From contig CM025854.1 of the NCBI GenBank assembly GCA_003952965.2, positions 23,096,721-23,160,720 on the forward strand: DNA of 64,000 nucleotides. The letters are read 5' to 3'. Shown here piece after piece: positions 10,499-22,000 of the stretch. A program made the translations under genes and the position numbers. Numbering within the stretch: position 1 is the first letter of the stretch; every line of letters starts with the position of its first letter. A model generated the notes under the pieces. It ran no database searches. It saw only the letters and a list, made by a program, of their open reading frames with translations, and had not been told where the DNA came from. The stretch comes from Morella rubra (lineage: Eukaryota; Streptophyta; Magnoliopsida; Fagales; Myricaceae).

Positions 10499-13400
10499 TC
10501 ATTCCTCTGCTGGGGGTGATCGACTGCAATATTAAAAGAATACATAGATGAGCAAAACATACATGCCTCTTTAAGGGCAAGACAACAGGATAGAGAAAAT
10601 GCAAATAACTGTGATAATGCAGACCTGTGGTATCTCTCATGCACAGGGGTCTCTGGACCAGCACCAAAATTGGGACTCTCCTCTCTAGGTTCAGGTATTG
10701 GGCTAAGTTCATGAGGATTGTCAGGGCTAGCCTTCTCTCTTCCATAAGGACTATGACTGGTACCGTTGCCATTTTCTGGACTAGACCTCTCTCTCCCATA
10801 AGGACTGCGACCAAGAGCGCGATCATTTTCAGGGCTTGCCCCCTCCCTTCCATAAGGACTATGGCTAGGGTCAAGACCATTGTCAGGGCTGGCCCTATCT
10901 TTTCCGCGAGGACTGCGGCTAGGGCCACGACCATGGTTAGGGCTCGCCTTCTCTCTTCCATAAGGGCTACGACTCGGGCCATGACCAAGGTCAGCACTCA
11001 CCCTTTCTGTTTGGTAAGGACTATGGCTAGAACCACGTCGATGGTCAAGGCTAGCCCTCTCTCTTCGATTAGGACTACGACTGCGTGCACGACCATAATC
11101 AGGACTACCCCTATCTCTCTTATAGGGACTTGGACTGCGCCCACGACCGTAATCAGGGCTGCCTCTCTCTTTCCTATAGGGACTAGAACCACGGCCATAA
11201 TCTGGACTACCTCTCTCTCTTCGATACGGGCTTGGGGATCGTCTTCTATCACGGCCTCTCTCCAATGACCTCTCACGAAATCTATCAGGGCTATACCCAT
11301 TTCTCTTTTCATCATCATCATCCCGAACTGCATACTCCACTGAAATAACTCGATCCAGCAACTTGCTGCATATCAGATTTAGAACACAATCGTCATCACC
11401 AATAGAAACAAAAACTTTAGAAGCATCTTTTTTCAGTGCATTTAATAATGACGACCAATCAAAACCTACCACACTTTAACTCACCCTTTCAATACCTAAC
11501 AGCTGCATAAGGCTTCCATTGAAGGCTATTTTGAATATTACCGATGGAAAAGGAAAAGATGGGAGGAGGGTGTAGGTGACTTTCTTTGAAGATTAAATAT
11601 TTAAGTTTTAAAGCGCAGAAAAAAAAAAGTTTTAAAGAGTATGTTATACCTCATGTTCGTCGCATCCAACGCTTTAGTAGCATCATCCTGTGATTCATAC
11701 TGCACAAATGCAAAGTTCCTTCTGATCCTTACACTCACTATCTTCCCATATGGTTCAAAGTGCCTCTCCAAGTCCCTAGTCCTAGTATGGTGTGTATCAA
11801 AGTTAATAACAAACAAAGTCTTTGAAGGTTTCATATTAGATGATGATTTTTTGGAACCTCCAGGCCTTCTAATGCCACGTTCATGCTGCAAAACAGATAA
11901 AAGAGCTTAGGCACACAAAACAAAGTGAGAAAAAAAATTTCCAACATAAACAACAACGCAGATATATTACTTTTGTCCATTCAACACGAAGCCTGCGTCC
12001 CTTTCGGCCAAATTCTGTTCGATCAAGTCTCCTAATAGCATCCTCAGCATCTCTTTCGTCTTCCATATAGATAAAAGCAAATCCTAAAACCCCAGAAAAA
12101 AAAAAGGAATCAAATTAATCACATAAAACATATGTTGAATAGATAAAGCAAGAATCCTCCCGTTAAAGGATTCTTTGTCATGACGGCATTTCTCCCTTTA
12201 ATATAAATCCCCTGAGAATCTAACCTAACATAAAGACGTTCGTAACATCCGTGAATTCTATAAACTAAGTCACCAGCGAAATTAGTTACAGACCTTGTGT
12301 GATGAACTAAGTGGTGTCAAGGAACAACATTGCAAAAGTGGATGTCTCATGGTAGGTCAATGAAAAGAGTGTCTTCTCCATCTATTCTGCTGCCTCGGCT
12401 GTGAGGTCGGCAATGTTTCAACCTTGAAACATGTCTGTAATTGAAGGCTGGGGCAAAAGTCATGAGGGACGAAGGGCAATTGTGACTGAGGGAAACGTGG
12501 GAAAGTAGTCCATTGAGGATCAGAGTGACTCTTCTTGAATACAAGAAGAAGAAGCTCATCCCAGGCAGGGAACAGAATTCTGAAGAGCCCATCCATTAGC
12601 CAGGAAGAATAGGGACATGCCAAGATAATCCTGCGCCAAAGAAAATGTTGAATATGGGGGTTGATGCCTCAAAAAAACATGTTTTTCTTAAACATATCCT
12701 GCACCCCCGCTATTACTCAACAAAGGAACAGAGCAATTGCTGTGCCACGAGTTTTGACCGATGTAATAGCCTTCCCGCTAAGCCACAAGAGGAAAGGAAC
12801 CCACCACCGTCACCAATTGGTTTGCCACTGCTGAATTTCCTTGCTGGAAGAGGATCCAATGCCTTATTGAGAAGAGTGCAGGCAATTTTTACACGATTGT
12901 TTAGCTTATTTTGTTCTATACATCACATACCAGCGGACATCACAAGCGTGTAAAGTAAGATTTGATTTCAGTCTGTTCTATGCTCAGCAATAGAACCTCA
13001 AACAGATAATTAAGAAATTACTTTTAAAACAAATCAAAGCCTGTATTACCAGAAGCTCAAATGATTACCTCAGTACAAGTAAACTTGTGCAGTGCCAGGA
13101 CATTCAATTACAAGCAATACCTGCTCCTCAACACTCCTAAATTTACTATTACGAGGACCATCTCATGCTCCATGCTTTCCCAATTTGCACCAAATTTCTT
13201 CTCTTCTTTAAGGGAACCAAGTCAATTCAGATCTAATGCAGGACTGTGATCACCTCATGCATCAAAATTGCTAATTCACATAGCTTCCAATCTCTCAGCC
13301 ACTTTCTGAGAGAATTCTCTTAGAGTTTGACCCCAAAATGCTAAACGTTAACTACCCAATTAATCCAAAAGCTAAATGCACATTTCAAAACTTATATCCA

Positions 13401-13645
13401 GGCAGTTTCAAGAGCTCAGTCTCCAAATACCAAATGCCACATTTATAATGATTAGCAGATGAAAACAGCCAGAATAGCGAAACAAGGGAGCTTGAGTAAA
13501 CGTCAAACTAATTCATAACAGACGAGCAAGAGATCTTACCAGACTTCATATCCACCCGTTCAACCTTCCCATATCTACTGAAAAGCCGCTCCAGGTCAGA
13601 CGGTCGTGCATCATATTCAAAATTTCCACAGAAGATGGGCCTCAT
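10499..13645 (-). CDS. RS40: SR splicing factor, plant RS subfamily (RS40/RS41-type), 406 aa
   Basis: Coding exons on the minus strand: 13540-13645, 11971-12083, 11650-11885, 10625-11365, 10499-10523. All have GT-AG borders and join in phase to 406 residues plus TGA. The protein binds pre-mRNA and spliceosome partners in nuclear speckles and helps choose splice sites. Two RRMs are visible: RRM1 at ~2-72 (RNP2 IFCGNF, RNP1 GFAFIYME) and RRM2 at ~95-165 (RNP2 LFVINF, RNP1 NFAFVQYE). From about 175 the tail is an RS-like domain of a dozen units of about 16 residues on a SPYxRERxSPDxGRG pattern, ending [11 protein letters not shown]. The two-RRM layout, the [26 protein letters not shown] start and this ending are typical of Arabidopsis RS40/RS41. 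At 406 residues it is longer than those (~350), apparently through extra tail units. The 1456-bp first coding intron and the leader intron are likely places for the alternative splicing known in this family. The exact paralogue is not certain. Confidence 0.93.
10640..11230 (-). repeat. coding tandem repeat of the RS domain (~48-bp unit)
   Basis: About a dozen degenerate 45-51 bp units inside exon 4 of the SR gene encode SPY-x-RER-x-SPD-x-GRG variants. The repeat keeps several frames open on both strands, which explains the large spurious antisense frame here. Confidence 0.85.
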
Positions 13646-13651
13646 TTTTTC

Positions 13652-14995
13652 CTGACCACATTATGCCACAGCACTTTCATATTGGATATAAAAAGCAGTC
13701 AAATGGGTCAAAGCAACTGCTACTAGTGCAGCCTACTGGAAGAAGTGCAATCACGGCATAAAAACTCACAGAATATGTACCTCAAACTTCTTTGTAAAAT
13801 GCGAGTTAACTTCTATGTGACAAGCTTATAACTTGATAAGTGTATAACTAAATCAGACTGAGACTTGAAACTGGACACAACTCTTTTTGGCCAAAAAAAT
13901 CCAATGAAACAAAGATCGGGTGAACAGTATATCTATCAGCAAAAGTTGATGAAAGATCACGAGTCAAGCCTCTTTTAGCATGTAATTCAGTACAGAAAAC
14001 AAGAAAACCATGTCCCCCCCCTACACTACCCCAAATTTACTCCATAACAAATTAAGAATTGGTAAACAAAATCACGGAGTCATTGATTCAGATTGAATGA
14101 GGCCCATACCGCTAAAATTAGTGTGTCACTGGTGTGAACAATATGCATCTTCTGAGAATTCTTTTCACAGGAAATAAACTTAGGGCAATAGTGCCCAATT
14201 TTTTGACCGAATACGCATCATGTGCCTTTCCGTACTTTCATTCAAATAAAACAGCGCCCCTCCCAAGAACAAAGTAAAAGGGAAGAACATTATTAATGAT
14301 TGCAAACAAACAAGGAAACCCTAAAATTTATACCAAGATAACGCCACCAATATCCAATAAGCACTTCCAGACGAATCTTCTACAGAAAAGCCATCACTCA
14401 TTGTAAAAATAAAGGCACTAATATTTCACGATAACCTCGAATAGAGCAGGCACAAATATAACCTATTGACCAACATACCCACAACAACATTTATCCCCAA
14501 AGCCTTCAAAAAAAACAACCAGGTCAACTATCCACAACTACCTTCAGGCACCTATTCCTCAAAATTTACAAACATCACGCATAGTCAAACAAAACCCCCA
14601 ATGAAAATATTTGCATAAATATTCATATTACAACCGTTCCAAAAGATAACCAGGAAAATTAGATAGAAGTGGATAACGTCAAGAACTGAAATTAGAGATA
14701 CAACAACCTAATTTCAAAGCAGATCAAGCGAGATAACAATCAGATCTACGATATAACAAACCACAACCTCCAATCACACCCTACACGCTCCGTTTAGCTT
14801 CCTTGAAACAGCAGGAACAGAAAGCAAAACGTAAAGCCCTAAGAAATTCCAGTCCAAAGAGGTAGAAACTAGCAAATCTCAAAGTTTCATCTCCTTTCTC
14901 GGGAACCAGATGGAAAAATGAGAAAATTCAAACGATACAAAGTGCTCGGATTTATGGATCTGAGGAGCACTTAGAATTCGAAATTCGTAATTTAC
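13652..14995 (-). other. leader (5'UTR) intron of the SR-protein gene
   Basis: A consensus donor (GAAAG|gtaaatt) lies just below 14,996 and an acceptor (tcag|GAAAAA) lies six bases before the ATG at 13,645. Together they define a 1344-bp intron in the leader, as is common for plant SR genes. The upstream leader exon would run from about 14,996 to about 15,075. Inferred from splice signals only. Confidence 0.6.
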
Positions 14996-15049
14996 CTTTC
15001 GAGGGCACCGACTGAGACGGAGTGGCGACAATATGAGACTAGTCCTCCG

Positions 15050-15112
15050 AAACCCTAAAGGAAAAACTTTTTCGATTGACCGAAGCGATGAGCTCGTGGG
15101 TAGAGTATATAG
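15050..15112 (-). promoter_or_regulatory. SR-gene core promoter: TATA-like box and telo-box
   Basis: The minus strand reads CTATATA at 15106-15112, then about 50 bases later TTAGGGTTT (AAACCCTAA on the plus strand, 15050-15058). Telo-boxes near the start are frequent in plant genes of the translation and RNA-processing machinery. Together they suggest transcription starting near 15,075. Confidence 0.45.
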
Positions 15113-16379
15113 ACGAGAACAATGTTACCATTATACCATATTGTAGAATGAGCCTTGTGTTTTCTTTTATTTGTAATAGTTACCCATATAAGAAAATTTG
15201 ATTTCAATCCGACCTTTTGTTTCTCTATTTTTACCGTGACATCCTTCCAGATTTCTTAAATTTTGAGAACTTTTAAAATTTATTTGTATTTCTCCAAGTA
15301 TTTCCCAATTTAAAAGATAAAATCCCTACTTAGTAATATTATCTATTGTACTATTAAATTTTAATTGATAAAAGTAATAATTACTTAAAAACGTTATCGA
15401 CTCGTATTTATCTCTTATACTATTAACCCCTAATTCATAAAAATAATAATTACTTAAAGACTTTATTAACCCATAAATTATTGTCAGCTACATCTTAGAA
15501 GAGGCTCTTCTAATCAATAAAATTGTGTGGAAAAACAAAAAGAAAAAATTACATTTTAATTTTTTTTAATTAATATATATGTTCTAATTTACACCTAAAA
15601 CTATCAAATTTGATAAGTTATACTGTAAATTATTATTAAATTTTACATTTTACAAAGTATATTAAAAATTAACGATCAGATCTTAATATTGGGTAAAAAT
15701 TGAAAAAAGAAAATATTTGAGTAAATATTATAATAAAAAATATTAATTTTCAATAATGCCGGAAATATTAGATACACAATTTTTCCGAAAACAAACACTC
15801 TCAAAATTTTGAAACCGATAAAGAATGCAATATTGCAAACTACAAGGGTGGACTCGCAATGACTTAACTAACAGGGAAAAGGCCCATCAATAGCCCGAAT
15901 GGCAGTCCAGTACGTGTCTAAAGGAAACGTTAGAACCCCACGAGCCAACGTTTGTTTTTTCTGTTTTTGACGAAAAATATCTCCGATAGTGACAATGCTG
16001 GTCCTGGTCCTGACATGAAAAAAACTGTATCACTTCAAGGTGGGGCTCATGGGCTAGTAGGCTCAGATTGGCCCATCTTGGACCCAATTTAAATAGCCTT
16101 TAGTCCCGATGCCTGGGAAAACTAGGCCCATAGAGGTTATGGGTTTCGAAGCGATCGTAGTTCACATGGCACTTACCTTTACGTAACGAAAGACGTTTTG
16201 ACAAGAAGGTCGTGGACTAGCCCACTAAGTAGCCGAATGATTCAAAAAAGATGAGAATTTACGACGGATTAGAACTCAAGACAAAGCCTTTGCAATTAAT
16301 ATGCATTGAAGTAATTTAAAGAGAGAAAAATTCATTGATTTGCATCGTACGTGTTATTTGGCATTAATTTGAAACACTT
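15113..16379. other. AT-rich spacer between the SR and LBD genes
   Basis: No gene or delimited repeat seen. Very AT-rich from about 15,150 to 15,840. It includes the promoter side of the SR gene and the 3' side of the LBD gene. Confidence 0.6.
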
Positions 16380-17097
16380 CTAATTGAACCAAGAAGCTTG
16401 AGCGGAAGGAGGACCATACGGGTATAACGTCCCAACAGTAGTGATTTGTTCCGGCAACAGACTGTTCAAATTTGAGTTGGCGGCTTCAATAATTTGCAGA
16501 CCCTGGGCTTCTGGCGCAGTACAATTGAGGAAGGTAATCTCGGCTTGGATTTTAGCTAGCTGGCTTTCTGCCATGTGTATTTCTTCGTGTAGCTGAGAGA
16601 TAAGTCCAACACAGCCATAAACGGGGTCTTGCATTCTACATTGTGCCTCGAAGCACAAAGTGTCCGCTGCTTGAGCACGGAGATGGGGTGGGAGTTGCTG
16701 TTTTTATTGAAGAGCAAGAAAAAAAAAAATGTGTCAACGAACGCAACACTAATTAAAGCAAAGAATCTAATCTAGCTGAAATGGCACGCTGTACTCAATT
16801 CAGCAAGTGCTAATAAATTGTCATGGTGGCCTCTGGATCACATTAATACACCTTTTATCTCCATGAAAATACAGGATAAATCATACATTCACGTGAACAT
16901 CGTTCATTCATAGAAGTTATACCTACAGAGAAGAAAATTATTACCTGGAGCATCTTTCCAACATTGCTAGCACCATAGATTCTGTGGACACAAGCAAATC
17001 TTCGAGGATCACTAGGAGAGAAATAGGGAGAGAAAATGCAATCTGAAGGGCATCTTCTTCTCAAATACTTGCAAGCTGCACAACGACCAGAGATCAT
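16380..17097 (-). CDS. LBD24: LOB-domain (LBD/ASL) class I transcription factor, LBD23/24-like, 156 aa
   Basis: Two coding exons, 16945-17097 and 16380-16697, joined at CAG|gtaata...aacag|CAA, give 156 residues and TAG. LOB-domain proteins are plant-specific nuclear DNA-binding factors in organ-boundary and lateral-organ development. Residues 6-20 form the zinc-binding CX2CX6CX3C block (CAACKYLRRRCPSDC). Next come IFSPYF and the GAS-block equivalent FACVHRIYGASNVGKML, and then DPVYGCVG with the weakly heptad-patterned LISQLHEEIHMAESQL. The intron directly after KMLQ is the conserved position for the family. The short N-terminus, KYLRRRCP and CFEAQCRMQDPVYGCVG match the LBD23/LBD24 branch best. 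The first ATG is the only one before the zinc motif. An in-frame TTG two codons upstream was not used. Confidence 0.92.
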
Positions 17098-17296
17098 GTT
17101 CAAATCCTACAGAAAATCCAACCAAATCTCACCCACAAAAATCCTTTGATAGTACTTTACTAGTGTAGAAGAAAATCTAATGGAGATTTCGGTGATTCAT
17201 TTTCCCAAAGAAGATGAAGACAGTATTTGTACTTCAAGCTTTGTGTTAACTTTGGAGAGATTTTAACGGCTAGTATTTTTCTTTCAAATTGGACAT

Positions 17297-17302
17297 TATA
17301 AA
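17297..17302 (-). promoter_or_regulatory. possible TATA box of the LBD gene
   Basis: TTATAA, symmetrical on both strands, about 200 bases before the LBD start codon. Weak evidence, from position only. Confidence 0.3.
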
Positions 17303-19011
17303 GGAAAGGTTCTGAGATGGTAAGAGTAGACCAAGAGGATGGAGAGTCTCACCTCTCTCCACTAATAGGTTTTAACGCTTGCCATATATGGATTCTTGAT
17401 TCAAATATCAGCATCTGGTAAAAAAATTCAAGACCTTTTTTTCTTCCTTGTCAAAAGGCAAGTCTAATGTGGGCGCATCATCGTTAACCATCTAGAGGAA
17501 AAACACAGTACCCAGTTGAGTCCCCCAAAGTCAACTATATTCTTGTTATTTCATGCGTCCATAACATGAGTATATATATATTTATTGATTTAAGGAGGTT
17601 ATCCTTTGGTCAGGCTATATATGTTCGAAGCCCATGTATTAATTTCTGTTCCATCATTCTTGATAGTGGGAATGCTTCCAGTCATGTCATGCATGCACCA
17701 ACTTTCGGTTTAAAAAGAAACAAAATTAAATCGATTCTCCAAAAGAGATTTTCGGATAAATACGAAGTATCGTCAGTTTAATGATATTTATCTCCCTTGC
17801 TATGATAGGAGCTGATCTCATATTAGATCACTTAAAGAAGTAAAATCCTAAGAATAATATTTAGATGAAAGGTTTCGGATTTACTTCCTTGCTAGGACGC
17901 TATTTATTAAAAGAGATAATTAAATGGATTAAGGAAAAATGAATATCTTACAAGGTTCATACTCAATGAAATAAAGGACTCTACGTACTATGGGAGTTGT
18001 CTTGAAACTTATGGCAGGGATTCCAATATGTCCATTGTAATGAGATTTATAAGGTAAATAAACTATATATATATATATATACTTGGGCTCGGTACTATGT
18101 AAAATTAGCACCAAGGGAGAGGTTGCAAGCACCTAAGATAAGGAGAATCCTACCAAAAATATATAACTGGTAGATCACCAACACACATAGGGCTAAGAAA
18201 CGGTGAAAATAGTGCCGGTTTAGCCAAAACCAATACCGGCACTGGTAATATCAATGTTCAAATTTGTACATCGGCTAGTCACAATAACCGAACTTGTCGG
18301 TGCCAATTTGATGGTAACAGTTACGGTAACGACGTCACTAGCGATTGGCCAAAATAGAGAGAGAGAGAGAGAGAGAGAGAGTGAGTGGGAGAGAGGGGGC
18401 AGCGTCAGGGATATCAGGGGAGAGGAGAGGAGAGAGAGTTTCTGAAACATCTTAACCCTAACCCTGAAACGGTGCCGTTCTCTTTAAGTACAGAATGGTG
18501 CCTCTCTCTTTTTTTTTTTTTGGTAATATCATAAAGACATAAACAACGTGTAGTCATTTTTGAGGGTTAGGGTAACCTTAAAAAATGATTTTCGTTTAAT
18601 TTATTTAAATAATAAATAGAAAAAAGCCAAACGGTGACCATCGATGGTTACCAGTGACGGTGAGAGCACCGGTAGGTATTGGCATTGAGAACCACCTGCG
18701 ACAATAAAAGCTATCACCGGCAGTGCGCTTGCACACACAGATGAAATAATAGAGAAAAGTCATTTATTCAAGAACATGATGTTCTAAATGAAAACATGAT
18801 TACTGCAAGATCATGAAAAAGTTCTAAATAAAACCAGGATTAACAGAAATAGGTAAGTTTTTCTCAAACTGAATTTAGATCTTCACACCACCTCATGATG
18901 TAGTTGGTAACGAAGTTCTAAATGGAACCACAGTCTTCTAAGATAACTGAATATTATTCAATGCTAGCTAGGCCGCCACCATGGAGAGTTGCATCCTCAT
19001 GACCAGCGCCC
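17303..19011. other. spacer between the LBD and response-regulator genes
   Basis: No gene recognised. Contains a (GA)n microsatellite at 18356-18382 and a stretch at 18,190-18,740 with repeated 'accggt/ggtaac' phrases (several near-palindromic 'ggttaccagtgac'-type words). That stretch may be an old inserted repeat, but no ends could be set. Confidence 0.55.
18356..18382. repeat. (GA)n microsatellite
   Basis: Thirteen or so uninterrupted GA units, followed by a purine-rich GAGAGG-type stretch up to about 18,440. Confidence 0.95.
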
Positions 19012-22000
19012 TCACTCCAGATCTGCTATGTATGGGCCACGAGAGAACAAGGAATCCAGGAATTCGTCCTCCCAATCCTTAACATTTTGCACATTAAAAC
19101 TTTCATTAGGACAATTTAAATGAGGTCGAAGCTTTAGCAAAGACAATAATTTTTTTAATTGGAAGAAAATAATAAAGCTCATGCATACCTGATTGAGAAA
19201 TGGATGACTTTCTGAGGGGTTGTTCTCCCCCTGATACATCCCTAAAAGCTCATCCGAATCTGCCAGTTCTCTTCCGTTCTCTTGCTGTAACATAAAAACA
19301 AACTGTATATATATATATATATATATAAGATAGTAATTGCCCAGAACGACAGTACGTGGTTGCAACATTTCTTAAACCACATCAGACGTTCTTTTATTAA
19401 ATAAGTGAAGCCTATTAATCATAAGATCAAGTAGTAATTTCTTCAACAAAAACATGATTATGAAGCTCTTAAACTAAACATTTTGATGGATTCAGATATG
19501 AATAGTTCAGGACCGGGTAAAGCATGCATATGGCATAAACGAACTCGAAAGCAGTTTCCTTCTCAAAGGATTCGTCTAAACCTCTTCTCAGATCTTATAA
19601 AATAATTGAAATTGAGGAAAAGCTAATTTGCCTGGTTGGCCGGGTGTTGATTATAAGGGTTCTCCTCCGGAGGACACGTGTTGCCAGCAAATTCCACGTC
19701 CATTATTTGTTCACCGACCGCCTGATGCTGCAACACCGTGTATATAGTATATTTGGCATCAAGATCGATCATATATATGGAACACGGTGCACTTGTTTGA
19801 GATGGCTTATAAAAGACGAGATTGAAATGCAAAAGGCAAGAATATAGAATGCTGCTGAGTACTCTGGTGATAATTTGAGGATTTTCGTGCAAAACACAAC
19901 AGAAGCAAGCAAGTAGCTACAAGAAAATTAGTACTTATAAATAAGTTCTTTTTTTTTCCTAGAAAATAAGTACTTTATATATAAATAAGTTCACTTATAG
20001 TCTATCAGAATCATGAAAATCTAACAATTGTATACCGAAGAGGGAGACTTTTGTTTGGGGGGGGGGGGCCGGGGAACAAAGTGAGAAAGTAGAACGAGAA
20101 CAGTATACATCTCCAAATATCAATTAGGATAGATTTTTGCAAAGTAATAGATATTAAAAAGCAGGAAGCATTAGAGATATATATACCTGGAGAAAGGAAG
20201 TTTCACTCGAATTCGAATTAGGTGGATTCTCTTCTACACAGGATGAACCAGAAAAGCCCAGATTTTGCAGTTCTTTCACCAGAACAGAAGTCGTTTCGAG
20301 CTCCTGTAGTGATCAGATATATCTGTTAGAGAATTCCGAAGGTAAGATCCTTCCCCATCTTGTTGCTACATGCAATATAAACAGCAGTTCAATGACATAT
20401 ATGGCGCTTACAGATTGATAAGGAGGTTGGTTGTAAGTTTGCTCCGAGAAAAGACCATCCAGATCATCAATTTCGTCTAATTGTTGCACAGAAGAAAGTT
20501 CATTGAAGTCAGAAATGTTATCCAGCAGATAATTAGGGGCGTAATGATTTTCTCCTCCATTTCCCAGACCGTATAGTTGCTTCGGCTGTGGTGGCATCAG
20601 CAAAACATTTTCTTGTTGGTTGCCGGCATTAAATACGGGTGGCAATTGGTTTACACTCTCAAAACCAGCAGCAGAATACCCACCTTCAGAAGTTCCATTC
20701 CCCATTGGTGCAAGTGTCATATTGTCATTCTTCCCACCCATCAAGCCATAGCGGCCATCACCGATTGCACCCGCAACAACTAGGTCTCCTCCATTATTCA
20801 GTTTGATTCCAGCATAAGTATGGTTGGTATAGCTAGAACCTGCGGGTGGAATTGAACTACTGAGAGATCCCATACCGTTGTAGGGAACTGAAGTACAATG
20901 AGGGTCGCGAATTAATCCAGATGTGCCAAAGTTGTAGTTCAATGGGCCACTGGTAAAAAGTTCGAAATTTGGTTCTGTTTGTTGTGGGTTTATGTGAGTT
21001 GAACTTCTACAATTTATAAGGCCACTCCTAGCATTCATGATGCCATGTGTCATATCTCCACGCGACGGAAAATTTGATCCAAGGTTGTTTGGCTGTATAG
21101 CTGAAGCCGGCAGATTTGCTTGATAAAGAGGATTTGTGTTGCCAAAAAACGGCTGGTGAACATTAGCTTGATTGCTAAATGCATCCCAACGCCCATGTTC
21201 TAGTTGAGGCACGAAATTTGAAGCTAACGCTTCCTTATTCGGAAAAAGGGCAGGGCCAAAGGTATTGGGAGCAGTAAACGACGATTGTCCATATCCGAAC
21301 TGAGGCAAAGAGGTACCACTTGATCCTGCCCTATGAGAAGAAGGAAAAGAGCCGAGGAGGAAAGCGTTGGGACCCTGTGCATCGCCTCCGAATCGCACTG
21401 GCAAATTAGTTGATGTGCTCATCTGCCGCTGTTCAGGGAATTTCCGATTTGCTTTTCGGAAGTTTCGCAACAAATGTGGTGGAAGGCCAGCTGCAAAAGT
21501 TGATCTCAAAGCCCTATCAGACAAGCCCTTCAAGGCGCTAGCAGTACCTTTCTCCGCAACTCGTTTTAAGAATAGACGATACTTCTGCATATAATCATAG
21601 CCACATATATTATCATCGTAAAGGAATGTTAATGATTGAAAATTCTCTATATAGAAAATTTTACGTGGCCGTTTTCATGGATAGAACATGATTTGTTATT
21701 AAAATGTGCTCAAGTTGTATATGTGTTATAGAATATCATGTAAGTTACAAAAATATGCTTAGAAAAAAAAGTTACAAAAATATGCAGAATATCTAGTCGT
21801 AATGAAATTAGATCATTTGGAATGAACAGGTATATATATATGCTGCATACCAAAAATTATATCTTGCAATATCCCGTATAAAATGATGTATTATGATTGA
21901 CCATTAACCATTTAGTATAAGGAGAAACTCATAGACATGATTAACTATATATACATGCATTCAGATGTTTTACCGTACTAACACACATGGAAGTCTTAAG

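Noticed and set aside
10627..11268. 213-codon plus-strand frame
   Set aside because: Antisense to the repetitive RS-domain exon. The codon repeat keeps several frames open and the translation is only a repeat of the antisense unit.
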